The notes: generated by a model from the letters alone, not told the origin. Shown: positions 45,541-56,944, counted from the first letter of the stretch. The stretch: DNA of 64,000 nucleotides from Rothia nasimurium (GCF_014217215.1 NZ_CP056080.1:1550001-1614000); one strand, 5' to 3'. Made by a program: numbers and translations.

Positions 45541-47466
45541 CTATACCTGTGCTGAAAACACCTTGACCGTCTGAGCGCCCAGGGGGTGCTCAATCTCAGG
45601 GTCTGACGAGAGCTCAAATGCCCACTCAAGGCCCTGAGGGTGCTCAGGCAGTACAAGGTCGCGCTGGTCCCCTACGTTTACAACGACCAGCAGGTAGCCT
45701 AAGTCCTCATCTCCCAGCATCATCTGGAAGCCATCGAACCCTTCGCTGTGCCAGTCGGCTCCCTGGACAGGGCTGCCGTCAGTATGCCACCAGGTTACTC
45801 GGTCATCGTGTATAAAGGTGTTTTGCCGGAGCTGGACGAAGCGGCGACGCAGTTCGGTCAGGGCGGCAACGTAGGCGGTCAGGTCAGTATCTGCCTGCTG
45901 CCAGTCCAACCAGGTGATCTCGTTATCTTGGCAGTAGGCATTGTTGTTACCCAGCTGGCTGTTGCCAAGTTCGTCGCCCGCCAGTAGCATCGGCACGCCC
46001 TGGGCAAGCAGGAGCGTTGCCAGCAGAGCTCTGACGCGGCGGTCTCGGCGGCCGAGAAGAACGGGGTCATCGGTAGGGCCTTCGACGCCCAGGTTGTCAC
46101 TGTGGTTATCGTTGTGCCCGTCCCGGTTATCTTCCCCGTTAGCCTCGTTGTGCTTATGGGCGTAGCTCACAAGGTCTTGCAGGGTAAAGCCGTCGTGAGC
46201 TGTGAGGAAGTTGATGGAGGCCGTAGCCGGACGGCCGTTATGGTCGAACCGGCCAGCGGTGCCCAAGAGGGCAGAAGCCAACAGCCCCATCGTGTCGGTG
46301 TCTTTGCGCCAAGCCCGGCGCACCCCATCGCGGAAGGAGTCGTTCCATTCCCGCCAGGGGTGGGGGAAGTGGCCCAGCTGGTAGCCACCGGGGCCGATAT
46401 CCCAGGGCTCAGCAATCATCTTGAGAGAACGGAGCACGGGATCCTGGCTAACGGCCTGGAAGAAAGCCGCCTGCGCACTAAAGCCGGTCTCGGTTCTGCC
46501 CAGGGTGGTGGCCAGGTCAAAACGGAACCCGTCCACACCGTAGCGGGTGGCGAAATGACGGAGGGAGTCAAGCACCAGACGCAGGACGTGAGGGTTACGG
46601 ACGGCTAGGGTGTTCCCGGTGCCGGTGTCGTTGGTGTAGCCGCCGTCGGTGTTGCGCAGGTAATAGCCTGCGTCGTTGAGACCCCTCATCGAAAGAATCG
46701 GCCCTTCGTCCCCGCCTTCGCCGCTGTGGTTGAAGACCACATCGAGGATTACCTCAATACCGTGTTCGTGCAGGGTGTGCACTGCCTCTCGAAATTCGAT
46801 ATCGGCTCGTTCACCGGCGCTGAGATTCCCTTCTTCCCGGTGGGAAGCGTAGCGGGGTTCAAGAGCTGAGAAACCGATGGGCTGGTAGCCCCAGTAGTTC
46901 GTGAGGTCTCGCTGCACCAGGTGCTGGTCGTCGATAAAGGCCTGCACCGGGAGCAGTTCAAGGGTGGTAATGCCCAGTGTGCGCAGGTGCTGGATGAGAG
47001 CAGGCTCTGCGAGAGCAGCGTAGCTGCCGCGCAGGTCGGGGGCGATATCGGGGTGCAGCTGAGTGAGCCCCTTGACGTGGGCCTCGTAGATAACGGTCTC
47101 GTCCCAGGGTACGGATGGTCGGTTGGACGCCGGGTCCGGGCCCTGGGGGTTATCGTCAAGAACGATTCCCTTAGGTACGACCGGGGCACTATCGCCCGGC
47201 GTATCTGCACTCATCAGGGGATCCCAGCGCAGCGGGGCCTCTAAGAGGCGGGCACTGGGGTAGATCAATAGTTTTTCTTCAGCAAAAGCAGGCGAATCGC
47301 CGGTAGCTCGGAAACCATAGCGGTCTCCCGGGTGTACACCGGCGATATCGCCTACCCAGTATTCGCCATCTTTACTGGTGAGCTCATGGCGGGTTTCGTG
47401 ATTCTGGTTATCGAAAAGACAGAGCCAGACCCGGTGAGCTCCGGGTGCCCATACTTCAATTCTCAT
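45541..47466 (-). CDS. glgX: glycogen debranching enzyme GlgX
   Basis: Hydrolyses alpha-1,6 branches trimmed by the phosphorylase. 641 aa. N-terminal CBM48 (MRIEVWAPGAHRVWLCLF), GH13 barrel with YEAHVKGLT, DVVFNHSGEG, the nucleophile region GVDGFRFDLATTLGR, acid MIAEPWDIGPGGY and FLTAHDGFTLQDLVSY. ATG at 47466 overlaps the glgA stop (ATGA). Last gene of the glg operon. Confidence 0.95.
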   Translation of the reverse strand: MRIEVWAPGAHRVWLCLFDNQNHETRHELTSKDGEYWVGDIAGVHPGDRYGFRATGDSPAFAEEKLLIYPSARLLEAPLRWDPLMSADTPGDSAPVVPKGIVLDDNPQGPDPASNRPSVPWDETVIYEAHVKGLTQLHPDIAPDLRGSYAALAEPALIQHLRTLGITTLELLPVQAFIDDQHLVQRDLTNYWGYQPIGFSALEPRYASHREEGNLSAGERADIEFREAVHTLHEHGIEVILDVVFNHSGEGGDEGPILSMRGLNDAGYYLRNTDGGYTNDTGTGNTLAVRNPHVLRLVLDSLRHFATRYGVDGFRFDLATTLGRTETGFSAQAAFFQAVSQDPVLRSLKMIAEPWDIGPGGYQLGHFPHPWREWNDSFRDGVRRAWRKDTDTMGLLASALLGTAGRFDHNGRPATASINFLTAHDGFTLQDLVSYAHKHNEANGEDNRDGHNDNHSDNLGVEGPTDDPVLLGRRDRRVRALLATLLLAQGVPMLLAGDELGNSQLGNNNAYCQDNEITWLDWQQADTDLTAYVAALTELRRRFVQLRQNTFIHDDRVTWWHTDGSPVQGADWHSEGFDGFQMMLGDEDLGYLLVVVNVGDQRDLVLPEHPQGLEWAFELSSDPEIEHPLGAQTVKVFSAQV

Positions 47467-48929
47467 TCAATGAGAGTATCAAACATCCTTGCGTACTCGG
47501 CTGCTGATTTTTCCCAGCTGACCGTGGTGCTCATCGCTGTATGACGTAGCTTAAGCCAGGCTTCGGTATCAGCATAAAGGTCGATGGCACGGCCTAGAGC
47601 GAAGCTCAGGGCACCTACATCGATGACCCCTCCCAGACGGGCATCACCGAAGGTAAAACCGGTGGCGGTGCCGTTTTCTAGGTTCTCGGGGGTTGCGTCG
47701 GTGACGGTGTCCCGCAAGCCACCCGTAGCGGCCACCAGCGGAACTGCGCCGTAGCGCATACCGTACATCTGGGTGAGACCGCTAGGCTCAAAGCGGGAGG
47801 GCACCAGCACCACATCGCCGCCGGCGTACATACGGTGGCTCAGCCCCTCGTCGTACCCTAGACGCAGCCCAACGGCTCCCGGGTATCGGGCAGCAAGCTG
47901 GGTGAGCTCGTACTCGTAATGAGCATCGCCGGACCCGAGAATAGCTACTGCTCCTCCCCGATCGAGGAAGCCAGGCAGAGCATCAACCAGCAGGTCTATT
48001 CCCTTCTGGTGGGTCAAGCGGGTTACTACTACCGCCAGAGGCCCCGACGGAGCGTCAAGATCGAATTCATCGAGGAGACGTTGACGGTTAACGTCCTTAT
48101 CAGCAGGGTTTGCCGCCGTGTAGGGTACGATAGCCGGGTCGGTTGCGGGGTCCCACACCTCGGTATCTACCCCGTTGATAATTCCCTCTAGCTCACCTCG
48201 ATCGCGACGTGCTGCCACAACTCCCTCAAGGCCAAATCCGAAGTCGGGTGATGTGAGCTCCTGCGCGTAGCTGGGGCTCACCGTCGTCAGGCGCGACGCG
48301 TGCACCATGCCCGCCTTCAGGGTTGAGAGCAGGCCGTGGTACTCCAGGGAATCCGGGGTGAAATCCCAGGTGGGAAGGCGCAGATAATCCAGCTGATCAG
48401 CCCCTACAACCCCCTGGAAGGCAATGTTATGCACGGTCATCACGGTGGGCACCTGCGCACCGGCATACTTGAGATACGAGGGGGTTAGCCCTGCCTGCCA
48501 GTCGTGGGCATGCACCAGATCGGGCTTCCAACGGTCGCTAGTACCGTACTGGGCAATCTGAGAGGCAACCCACGAAAGAGCAGCGAAGCGGACGTGGTTA
48601 TCCGGGTAATCTCTTCCGTCGGCAGAGTACGGGCCCCCGTCCCTGTTAAAGAGGTGGGGCGCATCGAGCAGAAGCACGTTGAGACCGTCAATAGTCCCAC
48701 GAATAACGGCAGCCGGCCCGCCGAAAAGATCCTCGTCGCGCCAAACTCGGGTGCCGCGTCCTAGCCTCTCTAAGAGACCGGGGTAGGCAGGAAGCAGCAC
48801 CTTACTCTTCCACCCAAAGGGCTCCAGGGCAGCAGGCAGAGCGCCCACCACATCCGCAAGACCCCCCGTTTTAATCAGTGGGGCACATTCCGAGGCAACC
48901 GAAAGAACACGTTTAACACGTCGTGCCAT
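47463..48929 (-). CDS. glgA: glycogen synthase (ADP-glucose, GT5)
   Basis: Adds glucose from ADP-glucose to glycogen. 488 aa; N-terminal ECAPLIKTGGLADVVGALP with the KTGGL nucleotide-binding loop, HDWQAGLTPSYLKY, and the C-terminal RFEPSGLTQMYGMRYGAVPLVAATGGLRDTV signature with the catalytic Glu. Seven bases after glgC and overlapping glgX. Confidence 0.96.
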   Translation of the reverse strand: MARRVKRVLSVASECAPLIKTGGLADVVGALPAALEPFGWKSKVLLPAYPGLLERLGRGTRVWRDEDLFGGPAAVIRGTIDGLNVLLLDAPHLFNRDGGPYSADGRDYPDNHVRFAALSWVASQIAQYGTSDRWKPDLVHAHDWQAGLTPSYLKYAGAQVPTVMTVHNIAFQGVVGADQLDYLRLPTWDFTPDSLEYHGLLSTLKAGMVHASRLTTVSPSYAQELTSPDFGFGLEGVVAARRDRGELEGIINGVDTEVWDPATDPAIVPYTAANPADKDVNRQRLLDEFDLDAPSGPLAVVVTRLTHQKGIDLLVDALPGFLDRGGAVAILGSGDAHYEYELTQLAARYPGAVGLRLGYDEGLSHRMYAGGDVVLVPSRFEPSGLTQMYGMRYGAVPLVAATGGLRDTVTDATPENLENGTATGFTFGDARLGGVIDVGALSFALGRAIDLYADTEAWLKLRHTAMSTTVSWEKSAAEYARMFDTLIE

Positions 48930-48936
48930 GTCTCTT

Positions 48937-50235
48937 CTACTTTCTTAGAGCTTCTTCACGCTGGTTCAGCATTTTTTGGGTAATCAGAGTTACCCCGCCC
49001 GGTGAAACGGTAAACCACTTCGCATCTTCTTCGGGGTTCTCGCCCACAACCAGGTCCTCAGGAATCGTAACATCACTATCAACCACGCACTTGGTCAGAT
49101 GAGCGTTACGGCCGATATCGACGTGGGGCAGAATTACAGATTCAGTGACAGAAGCAAAAGAGTGAATACGGGCGCCGGTAAAGACCAGGGACTTCTCCAC
49201 GCTTGCTCCCGAAATCACGCAGTCACCCGAGATGAGTGATTGCACCGCGGTACCGCGTCTGCCTCTCTCATTGTGAATGAACTTGGCGGGAGGGGTAATT
49301 TCAGCGTAGGTCCAAATCGGCCAGTTTCGGTCGTAGAAGTCAAGCGGCGGCTCAAAGTCAGTAAGGTCGATATTTGCCTGCCAGAAAGAGTCGATGGTGC
49401 CCACGTCTCGCCAGTAGGCGCGCTTTTCTAGGCCGCTGGTGATGCAGGAATCGCAGAAGCGGTGGGCAAAGGCCTTACCGTTCTCGACAATCTGGGGGAT
49501 GATATCGTGCCCAAAGTCGTGGGATGAGGTTTCGCTAGCGGCGTCCTCAATCAGCTTCTCACGCAAGAAAGCCCAGTCAAAGATGTAGATGCCCATTGAA
49601 ACCAGCGACTCATCGGGATTCTCGGGAGTTGAGGGAGGGTCGGCAGGTTTCTCAAGGAAGTCAACGATCTGGCTGTTTTCATCAACCGCCATAACGCCAA
49701 AAGCACTGGCTTCTTCACGGGGCACGGTCAGGCAGGCGATGGTGACATCAGCATTGGTTCGAACGTGCTGCTCAAGCATGATCGAGTAGTCCATCTTGTA
49801 GATATGGTCACCGGCCAGCACCACGATGTATTCCACATCGTAGTCATCAACGATGTCGATGTTCTGGTAGATAGCGTCAGCGGTACCCAGGTACCACTGG
49901 CTCTCTGAGACTCGCTGGCTAGCAGGCAGAATATCGAGATATTCGTTGCGCTCTGCTCTAAAGAAGCTCCAGCCACGCTGCATATGGCGGATCAGCGAGT
50001 GTGCCTTGTACTGGGTTGCAACCGCCATTTTGCGGATGCCCGAGTTGTAGGCGTTCGAGAGCGGGAAGTCGATGATACGGGCTTTACCGCCGAAGTGAAC
50101 TGCGGGTTTAGACCGGCGGTCGGTGAGTTCCTCTAGTCGGGAGCCTCTGCCACCGGCTAGAACGAAGGCCATAGCCTGGCTGGCTAGGCGGTGCGGGGGT
50201 AGTGCCGTGCCCTGTGCGGTATCAGGCTGACTCAT
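48937..50235 (-). CDS. glgC: glucose-1-phosphate adenylyltransferase
   Basis: Makes ADP-glucose, the committed step of glycogen synthesis. 432 aa. [36 protein letters not shown] at the N-terminus, [13 protein letters not shown], a C-terminal left-handed beta-helix. Its first 14 bases overlap the end of glgB. Confidence 0.96.
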   Translation of the reverse strand: MSQPDTAQGTALPPHRLASQAMAFVLAGGRGSRLEELTDRRSKPAVHFGGKARIIDFPLSNAYNSGIRKMAVATQYKAHSLIRHMQRGWSFFRAERNEYLDILPASQRVSESQWYLGTADAIYQNIDIVDDYDVEYIVVLAGDHIYKMDYSIMLEQHVRTNADVTIACLTVPREEASAFGVMAVDENSQIVDFLEKPADPPSTPENPDESLVSMGIYIFDWAFLREKLIEDAASETSSHDFGHDIIPQIVENGKAFAHRFCDSCITSGLEKRAYWRDVGTIDSFWQANIDLTDFEPPLDFYDRNWPIWTYAEITPPAKFIHNERGRRGTAVQSLISGDCVISGASVEKSLVFTGARIHSFASVTESVILPHVDIGRNAHLTKCVVDSDVTIPEDLVVGENPEEDAKWFTVSPGGVTLITQKMLNQREEALRK

Positions 50236-52369
50236 GGGTGGTGTCCTCTACAAAATAGATAACTGAAAGGGGAGGAAGTTTCAGGAGCGCAGATTGTGCT
50301 TCGGTACCCATGGGGACGGGTTCTGTTTCGATAGCACCTGCGTGCCCGCGGTCGCCGCCGTGGTAATGAGCGGAGTCTGTGTTGAGCGCTTCAAGCCAGC
50401 GCCCTGGCAGGGGGAAGGGAACTCGGTAGCCGTCGCGTTCTACCGGGGTTAGGTTCAGGACTACCACTACGTGGGGGTCGCCGTCCTCTCCCCTGCGAAG
50501 CCATGCGTAGACCTGCTCGTCAACTGCGTCGACGAGCAGCCACTGGAAGCCACGCCCGTCGCAGTCCCGCCGGTGCAGGGCGGGCTGGGAGCGGTAGAGG
50601 GAGTTGAGATCTCGAACCAGGTTCAGGACGCCCGCGTGCCCGGGGTCATCGAGCACGCCCCAGTCCAGCTCCCCCTGGTAGGCCCATTCGGAGGGCTGGC
50701 CAAATTCTTGGCCCATGAAGAGGAGCTTTTTACCGGGGTAGGCCCACATGTAGGCCAAGAAGGCTTTGAGATTACCCAGTTTTTCAGCGTGGCTACCGGG
50801 CATACGCCCGTAGAGGGAACCTTTACCGTGAACGACCTCATCGTGGCTAATGGGCAGCATGAAACGTTCGCTGAAGATATAGGTGAGCCCGAAGGTCAGC
50901 AGGTCGGAGTGATACTTACGGTAGACCGGGTCTAGACCGAAATATTTGAGTGAGTCGTTCATCCAGCCCAGGCTCCACTTGTAGTCAAAGCCCAGCCCGT
51001 TGTGTTCGGTACTGCGGGTAACCCCGGGGAAGGTCGTTGATTCTTCAGCGATCATGACGGCCCCGTCGCAGTGACGGTTGACGGCATCATTGGTGGTTTT
51101 CAGGAAGTCGATGGCCTCGTAGTTCTCTACGCCGCCGTCCTTATTCGGTACCCACTCGCCGTCCTTACGGGAGTAGTTGCGGTGAATCATCGATGCTACG
51201 GCGTCCACGCGCAGCCCGTCGAGGTGATATTCCTGCAGCCAGTACAGGGCATTAGACCGCAGATGGCCAGCCACTTCCGGTCGGCCGTAGTTATAAATCA
51301 GGGTGTTCCAGTCGGGGTGGTACCCCTCTTGAGGGTTCTGGTGTTCGTACAGGGCGGTACCGTCGAATCGAGCCAGGCCGTGGGCGTCCGCCGGGAAATG
51401 CCCGGGAACCCAGTCGGCGATGACGCCGATGCCGCGCTGGTGGGCGGCGTCCACAAAGGATTGGAAATCGCGGGGCAGGCCGTACCGCACCGTGGGGGCG
51501 TACATCCCCACAGGCTGGTAGCCCCAGGACCCGTCGAAGGGGTGCTCGGTAATCGGCAGAACCTCAATGTGGGTAAACCCTAGATCATCAACATAGTCGA
51601 TGAGCTCACTCCAGCCCTCAGCCCGCCAGGAGCCGAGGTGAACCTCGTAAACGCTCACGGGGGCGTCCGACGCACCGGCCTGCTCCCGGGTAGCCAACCA
51701 CTGAGCGTCCTGCCAGGTGTGCGCGTCGATATCGCGCACAACCGACGCCGTAGCGGGCGGAAGCTCGGCCCCGAACCCTACGGGGTCAGCTTTGAGGGGA
51801 AGGACGGTGCCATTCGCATCGACGATCTCGTACTTGTAGACTGTTCCTTCCTCAAGCCCGGGGATAAAAATTTCCCAGATGCCCGTTGAGCCGCGGGACC
51901 GCATGGGGTGGGCGGTGCCGTTCCAGTCATTGAAAGAACCTACCACCGATACCCGGAAGGCGTTCGGTGCCCAGACCGCAAAGTGCACACCGGGGACCTT
52001 CTCGTGCTCCATCAGGTGGGCTCCTAAGGCGCGCCACAGCTGCTCGTGGCGGCCTTCAGCCAGCAGGTACTCGTCCATATCGCCCAGGACGGGGCCGAAA
52101 CGGTAGGGGTCTTCCCACTCGATCTGCTGGCCGCTGGGCCACTCGATACGCAGCCGGTAGTAGGGAACAGACTCCCCCTCGAAAACCGGTAGGTCGTCAA
52201 CGACACGAAGCAACTCGCGCTGATCGGTGTCGTTGACAGCCCAGATACGCTGGGCACCGGGGACGAGGGCGACTACCAGGCTTCCATCTTCACTGGGGCC
52301 AAGAGCCCGAAAAGGATCCCGGTGCTTCCCCGCAGCTAGTGTGCGGGCTTCTGTTTCTGTGATACTCAT
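50222..52369 (-). CDS. glgB: 1,4-alpha-glucan branching enzyme
   Basis: Introduces alpha-1,6 branches. 715 aa with two N-terminal beta-sandwich domains (N1 about 1-110, CBM48 about 115-210) and GH13 catalytic barrel: [19 protein letters not shown], nucleophile in [13 protein letters not shown], acid in [13 protein letters not shown], and [14 protein letters not shown]. Located 36 bases after glgP and overlapping glgC. Confidence 0.96.
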   Translation of the reverse strand: MSITETEARTLAAGKHRDPFRALGPSEDGSLVVALVPGAQRIWAVNDTDQRELLRVVDDLPVFEGESVPYYRLRIEWPSGQQIEWEDPYRFGPVLGDMDEYLLAEGRHEQLWRALGAHLMEHEKVPGVHFAVWAPNAFRVSVVGSFNDWNGTAHPMRSRGSTGIWEIFIPGLEEGTVYKYEIVDANGTVLPLKADPVGFGAELPPATASVVRDIDAHTWQDAQWLATREQAGASDAPVSVYEVHLGSWRAEGWSELIDYVDDLGFTHIEVLPITEHPFDGSWGYQPVGMYAPTVRYGLPRDFQSFVDAAHQRGIGVIADWVPGHFPADAHGLARFDGTALYEHQNPQEGYHPDWNTLIYNYGRPEVAGHLRSNALYWLQEYHLDGLRVDAVASMIHRNYSRKDGEWVPNKDGGVENYEAIDFLKTTNDAVNRHCDGAVMIAEESTTFPGVTRSTEHNGLGFDYKWSLGWMNDSLKYFGLDPVYRKYHSDLLTFGLTYIFSERFMLPISHDEVVHGKGSLYGRMPGSHAEKLGNLKAFLAYMWAYPGKKLLFMGQEFGQPSEWAYQGELDWGVLDDPGHAGVLNLVRDLNSLYRSQPALHRRDCDGRGFQWLLVDAVDEQVYAWLRRGEDGDPHVVVVLNLTPVERDGYRVPFPLPGRWLEALNTDSAHYHGGDRGHAGAIETEPVPMGTEAQSALLKLPPLSVIYFVEDTTHESA

Positions 52370-52405
52370 ACGATTCTCTTGCCTCCAGTGAAGATCGGGT
52401 GTCAG

Positions 52406-54811
52406 CTACAGGGCTGAGTCGATGCCCCACACTTCGGTCATGTATTCACGCACTGAACGGTCAGAGCTGAAGTAACCCATACGGGCGATGTTCAGAACTG
52501 CCATGCGCTGCCAGCGTTCGGTGTCTCGGTAGGCTTCTTCGACCTCCTGCTGGGCACGGTCATAGTCGTCAAAGTCAGAGGCAACCAGGAACCAGTCGCC
52601 GTTCCACATGTTGTCGACGATATGGCCGAAACGGTAGGGCTCATCGGGGCTAAAGGTACCCTCAGCTACCGCCTGCAGGATGTCGCGCAGAGCCTGGCTC
52701 ACTTCGATAGCGGCCCGTGAGTGGCCGGGCTGGGCACGACGCTGGGCAACTTCCTCGGTGGTCAGGCCAAAGAGGAAGAAGTTTTCTGCGCCCACATGCT
52801 CACGAATCTCAACGTTCGCGCCATCGAGAGTACCGATGGTGAGGGCACCGTTGAGGGCAAACTTCATGTTGCCGGTACCGGATGCCTCCATACCTGCAGT
52901 CGAAATCTGCTCCGATAGGTCGGAGGCAGGAATCAGACGCTCCGCCATCGAAACGTTGTAGTTGGGAGGGAAGACGATGCGCAGCAGGTGGTTGGTCTCA
53001 GGGTCATTGTTGACGACCTCAGCCACATCGTTGATGAGCTTAATGATGTCCTTGGCGGTGTGGTAGCTGGGAGCTGCCTTACCACCAAAGATTTTGACGC
53101 GGGGTACCCAACCGGCATTGGGGTCACGCTTGATGCGCTGGTAGTGGGCAATAGTCCACATGATGTTCAGCAGCTGGCGCTTGTACTCGTGCATGCGCTT
53201 GACCTGCGAATCAAAAAGGGAGTCCACCGGCAGCTCAATGCCGTGTTCTTCCTGCATCCAGTCCACAAAGCGCTGTTTGGCTGCCTTCTTGCTTTCACCA
53301 AAGGCCTTGAGGAAGGCAGGATCATCGGCGTAGGGTTCCAGCTCCTTCAGGCGCTCAAGGTCGGTCTCCCAGCCCTCACCGATGGTCTCGGTGATGAGCT
53401 GTGCCAGGGCAGGGTTAGCCAGTTTGAGCCAGCGACGAGGGGTGATGCCGTTCGTGATGTTGACGATGCGATCAGGGTGCAGGGCATCGTGCACGGGGAA
53501 CAGCTCGGTACGCACCAGATCGGTGTGCAGGGCTGATACGCCGTTGACGCGGTGGCTGGTGGTAAAGGCCAGGTCACCCATATTGACCTGGTCGCCTGAA
53601 ATCAGGCGGGCAGGGTGGGGTGAGCCTGCCTGAAGCTCCACGAACTTCTGGTCAAGACGTTCGATAATTTGCAGGTGGCGGGGCAGCACATGGCGCATGA
53701 GCCCTACGGTCCAGCGCTCCAGCGCTTCGGGAAGCAGGGTGTGGTTGGTGTAGCCGAGTACCCGGGTAGCCAGGTCAGCGGCACGGTCAAAGTCGAAGCC
53801 GTGCTCATCGACCAGAATACGGATGAGCTCCGGACCAGCAATTGCCGGATGGGTATCGTTCATCTGGATAGCAACGTGGCGGTCAAGGTTCTCGAGGGAG
53901 TCATGACCCACCAGGTGGCGGCGAACGATATCTTGAACGGACGCTGAAGTCAGGAAGTATTCCTGAGATAGGCGCAGCTGCTTACCGCCGTCGGTGGTGT
54001 CGTTGGGGTAGAGCACGCGGCTGAGACTGCGGGCTAGAGCTTCGGGCTCAGCAGCGGCGGTGAAGTCACCGGCGTTGAAGCGACCGAGGTCAAAGAGATC
54101 TGCGTTGGGAGTTGCTGCCCACAGACGCAGGGTGTTGGCCCAGGTGGCTCCGTAGCCTACCACGGGGGTGTCAAAGGCCTGGGCCTGTACGTGAGTACCG
54201 GGGCTCCAGCGCAGCACACCGTTTTCTTCGTAAATCTCGCCGCCAAAGCCTACTCCGTAGACAGATTCGGGGCGGTCAAAGTCCCAGGGGTTACCGTGGG
54301 CAAGCCAGTTCTCGGGGTTTTCCTGCTGACGGCCATTCTCAAATGACTGCTCAAAGAGGCCGTGCTCATACCGCAGGCCGTAGCCGTAGGCGGGGCAACC
54401 CACCGTAGCCATGGACTCAAGGTAGCAGGCAGCAAGGCGGCCCAAGCCGCCGTTGCCGAGCGCGGCGTCCGGCTCTTCATCAGCAACCGCGTTGAAGTCG
54501 ATATCGAATTCAGCCAGAGCCTCAACGGCAATGTCGCGCACGCCGAGGTTGATAGCCAAATCCTCCATGAGCCTGCCAATGAGGAACTCCATGGAAAGGT
54601 AATAAACGCGCTTGCGATCTTCTTCCCACGTGCGGCGTGTGGAGTTGAACCAGGGTTCAACGGCAAGATCTCGCAGGGTATGCGAAAGGGCAATCCGCCA
54701 GTCGTAGGCGGTGGCATGCTTCGGGTCCTTACCAGCGGTAAACCGTAGGTGCTGCAAGAGCGAGGAGCGGAAGCTTGCTACTGATGGTTCGGGGCGATTG
54801 TGTTCTGCCAT
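52406..54811 (-). CDS. glgP: glycogen/maltodextrin phosphorylase
   Basis: Phosphorolyses glycogen to glucose-1-phosphate. 801 aa from ATG 54811 (preceded by GGGGTG; an ATG three codons earlier is possible). YYLSMEFLIGRLMEDLAINLG, GNGGLGRLAACYLESMAT, and the pyridoxal-phosphate site EASGTGNMKFALNGALTIGT with its Lys. First gene of glgP-glgB-glgC-glgA-glgX, so breakdown and synthesis enzymes are produced together. Confidence 0.95.
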   Translation of the reverse strand: MAEHNRPEPSVASFRSSLLQHLRFTAGKDPKHATAYDWRIALSHTLRDLAVEPWFNSTRRTWEEDRKRVYYLSMEFLIGRLMEDLAINLGVRDIAVEALAEFDIDFNAVADEEPDAALGNGGLGRLAACYLESMATVGCPAYGYGLRYEHGLFEQSFENGRQQENPENWLAHGNPWDFDRPESVYGVGFGGEIYEENGVLRWSPGTHVQAQAFDTPVVGYGATWANTLRLWAATPNADLFDLGRFNAGDFTAAAEPEALARSLSRVLYPNDTTDGGKQLRLSQEYFLTSASVQDIVRRHLVGHDSLENLDRHVAIQMNDTHPAIAGPELIRILVDEHGFDFDRAADLATRVLGYTNHTLLPEALERWTVGLMRHVLPRHLQIIERLDQKFVELQAGSPHPARLISGDQVNMGDLAFTTSHRVNGVSALHTDLVRTELFPVHDALHPDRIVNITNGITPRRWLKLANPALAQLITETIGEGWETDLERLKELEPYADDPAFLKAFGESKKAAKQRFVDWMQEEHGIELPVDSLFDSQVKRMHEYKRQLLNIMWTIAHYQRIKRDPNAGWVPRVKIFGGKAAPSYHTAKDIIKLINDVAEVVNNDPETNHLLRIVFPPNYNVSMAERLIPASDLSEQISTAGMEASGTGNMKFALNGALTIGTLDGANVEIREHVGAENFFLFGLTTEEVAQRRAQPGHSRAAIEVSQALRDILQAVAEGTFSPDEPYRFGHIVDNMWNGDWFLVASDFDDYDRAQQEVEEAYRDTERWQRMAVLNIARMGYFSSDRSVREYMTEVWGIDSAL

Positions 54812-55027
54812 ACACCCCATATTAGTGTTCAGTTTTTAACAACTGTGGGGTACACAACACGAAACGCCGATAATTTTAACAACCATCTCTAGCTATGAGA
54901 CACATCTACATTCAGAGTCATACACCGTAGAGATTTTTAACTATTTACGCTAGACAGACGGTGGTTTTTCGGCGCAAGCGGTCTGGAAATTTCAGACCTC
55001 CGCCTTCCCCTGTGGAGCCCCTCCTAC

Positions 55028-55504
55028 CTACAAGAGGGTGGGCTGCTCCCCCTCGTCCGCCCCCGCCTCGCGCAGCGCTGCGATAGCCCGCTCAAAGTCA
55101 TCGAGCGACTCAAAAGCCTGATAGACGCTGGCAAAACGCAGGTAGGCAACGGTATCCAGCTTCGATAGGGGCTCAAGAATAGACAGCCCTACCTCATGGG
55201 CGTCGATCTCAGCAATACCCTTCGCACGAATCGCCTCTTCGACTTCCTGCGCTAGCTTAGCCAGGTCGTCCTCCCCCACGGGGCGCCCTTGGCATGCCTT
55301 ACGCACGCCAGAGACAATCTTGGCCCGGTCAAAGGGTTCGGTCACGCCGCTTCTCTTGATGACCGAAACAGCGGTAGTTTCGACGGTGGTGAACCGTTTT
55401 CCGCAGTTGCTGCACTGGCGGCGGCGGCGAATTGCGGAATTGTCATCGGTGGTTCGCGAGTCAACTACCTTTGAGGTGGAATTACGGCAGAAGGGGCAAT
55501 TCAT
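55028..55504 (-). CDS. nrdR: transcriptional repressor NrdR
   Basis: ATP/dATP-sensing repressor of ribonucleotide reductase genes. 158 aa. Zinc ribbon CPFC ... CSNC (residues 3-34), then the ATP-cone ([24 protein letters not shown]). Ribosome site AGGAGG. Downstream of hisD by 21 bases on the same strand. No ribonucleotide reductase gene is in the window. Confidence 0.96.
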   Translation of the reverse strand: MNCPFCRNSTSKVVDSRTTDDNSAIRRRRQCSNCGKRFTTVETTAVSVIKRSGVTEPFDRAKIVSGVRKACQGRPVGEDDLAKLAQEVEEAIRAKGIAEIDAHEVGLSILEPLSKLDTVAYLRFASVYQAFESLDDFERAIAALREAGADEGEQPTLL

Positions 55505-55525
55505 GTGGTTCCTCCTAGCGTGGTT

Positions 55526-56908
55526 CTAGCTGTTGTTAGCGGCGGCTGAGCCGGTACGCGCGGTGATGGCCTCACCGTGGGCGGGAAGGTCTTCGTCGTG
55601 GGCAACCGCGACAATGGCATCACCAATCTCAGCCAGGGCGCTCTGACTGTAGTTGATCAGCTGCACAGCCTTCATAAAGACGGTGGTGTTGAGCCCCGAT
55701 GCGTAGGCAGCTGAACCGCCGGTGGGCAGGACGTGGTTGGACCCTGCCGCGTAATCGCCCAGGGGCACCGGCGAATAGGGGCCGATGAAGATCGCACCGG
55801 CGTTGCGCACCCGACCGGCCACCTCTTCTGCCTTCTCGGTATGGATTTCAAGGTGCTCTGCAGCGTAGGCGTCGGCTACCGCGATTGAAGCTTCGAGGCT
55901 GTCGGTGAGCACTACGCCGGACTGGGGGCCGGTCAGGGCAGTGGCCACGCGCTCGCTGTGCTTGGTCGCAGCGGCTCGTTGATTGATGGCGTCCTGCACG
56001 GCGGCGGCGAGGGTAGGGCTGTGAGTGATGAGGACGGACCCGGCGTTGGGGTCGTGTTCGGCCTGGGAAATCAGGTCAGCGGCAACGTAGTCGGGGTTAG
56101 CGGTGTCGTCGGCAATGACGGCGATTTCGGTAGTTCCGGCTTCGCCATCCACCCCCACGACGCCCTGCAGGGATCGCTTAGCCATGGCGACAAAGATGTT
56201 GCCGGGGCCGGTGATGGTATCGACAGGTTCAAGTACTTCGCCGGCGTCGTTCAGCCCGTAGGCCATAGCGCCCAGAGCACCGGCGCCGCCGATGGCCCAG
56301 ACTTCGGTGATACCCAGCAGTCCGGCTGCACCCAGGATGGTGGGGTGGGGCAGGCCGTCGAATTCTTTCTGGGGCGGGGTGCAGAGCACGATGGAGCCGA
56401 CGCCTGCTGCCTGGGCGGGTACGGTGTTCATGATGACCGATGAGGGGTAGACGGCCAGGCCGCCGGGCACGTACACGCCGGCGCGGCGCACGGGGGTCCA
56501 GCGGTTGGTGAGGACGGCCCCGGGGGCAACTTCGATGGTCTGGTCGGCGGGGCGCTGGGCGGCTGCAAAAGCACGGGTGCGCTCGATGGCGATTTCTAGG
56601 CCCTTGCGGACGCCCGGGTCGAGGTTCTCAACCGCCCGGTCGATAGCACTCTGCGGTACGCGCAGGGCGCCCTGCGCTACTCCATCGAAACGGGCGGAGA
56701 GTTCTCGCAGGTAGTCAGCCCCGCGGTCCTGGACGTTCTCGAGGATTTCGTGCACGGTAGTGAGCGCATTGCCCACGAACTCTGTGGTCTGGCGCGGGAC
56801 GATACGGCGCAGCTCAGCGTAGGAGTGGTTGCTGCCGCGCAGGTCGATGGTGCGCAGGGTGAAGTCTGCAGGTGCAGTGGAGTTCTGGGTGTTGTCTGTT
56901 GTGCTCAC
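55526..56908 (-). CDS. hisD: histidinol dehydrogenase
   Basis: Zn-dependent, NAD-linked last two steps of histidine synthesis. 460 aa. RAGVYVPGG, GPGNIFVAMAKR, ISQAEHDPNAG with zinc ligands, and AAEHLEIH. No other his gene follows; nrdR does. A frame remnant lies just upstream, followed by the repeat copy B. Confidence 0.95.
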   Translation of the reverse strand: MSTTDNTQNSTAPADFTLRTIDLRGSNHSYAELRRIVPRQTTEFVGNALTTVHEILENVQDRGADYLRELSARFDGVAQGALRVPQSAIDRAVENLDPGVRKGLEIAIERTRAFAAAQRPADQTIEVAPGAVLTNRWTPVRRAGVYVPGGLAVYPSSVIMNTVPAQAAGVGSIVLCTPPQKEFDGLPHPTILGAAGLLGITEVWAIGGAGALGAMAYGLNDAGEVLEPVDTITGPGNIFVAMAKRSLQGVVGVDGEAGTTEIAVIADDTANPDYVAADLISQAEHDPNAGSVLITHSPTLAAAVQDAINQRAAATKHSERVATALTGPQSGVVLTDSLEASIAVADAYAAEHLEIHTEKAEEVAGRVRNAGAIFIGPYSPVPLGDYAAGSNHVLPTGGSAAYASGLNTTVFMKAVQLINYSQSALAEIGDAIVAVAHDEDLPAHGEAITARTGSAAANNS

Positions 56909-56944
56909 TCTTTGATTTTAACGCGGTCGTCAAGCCGCTGCGGG

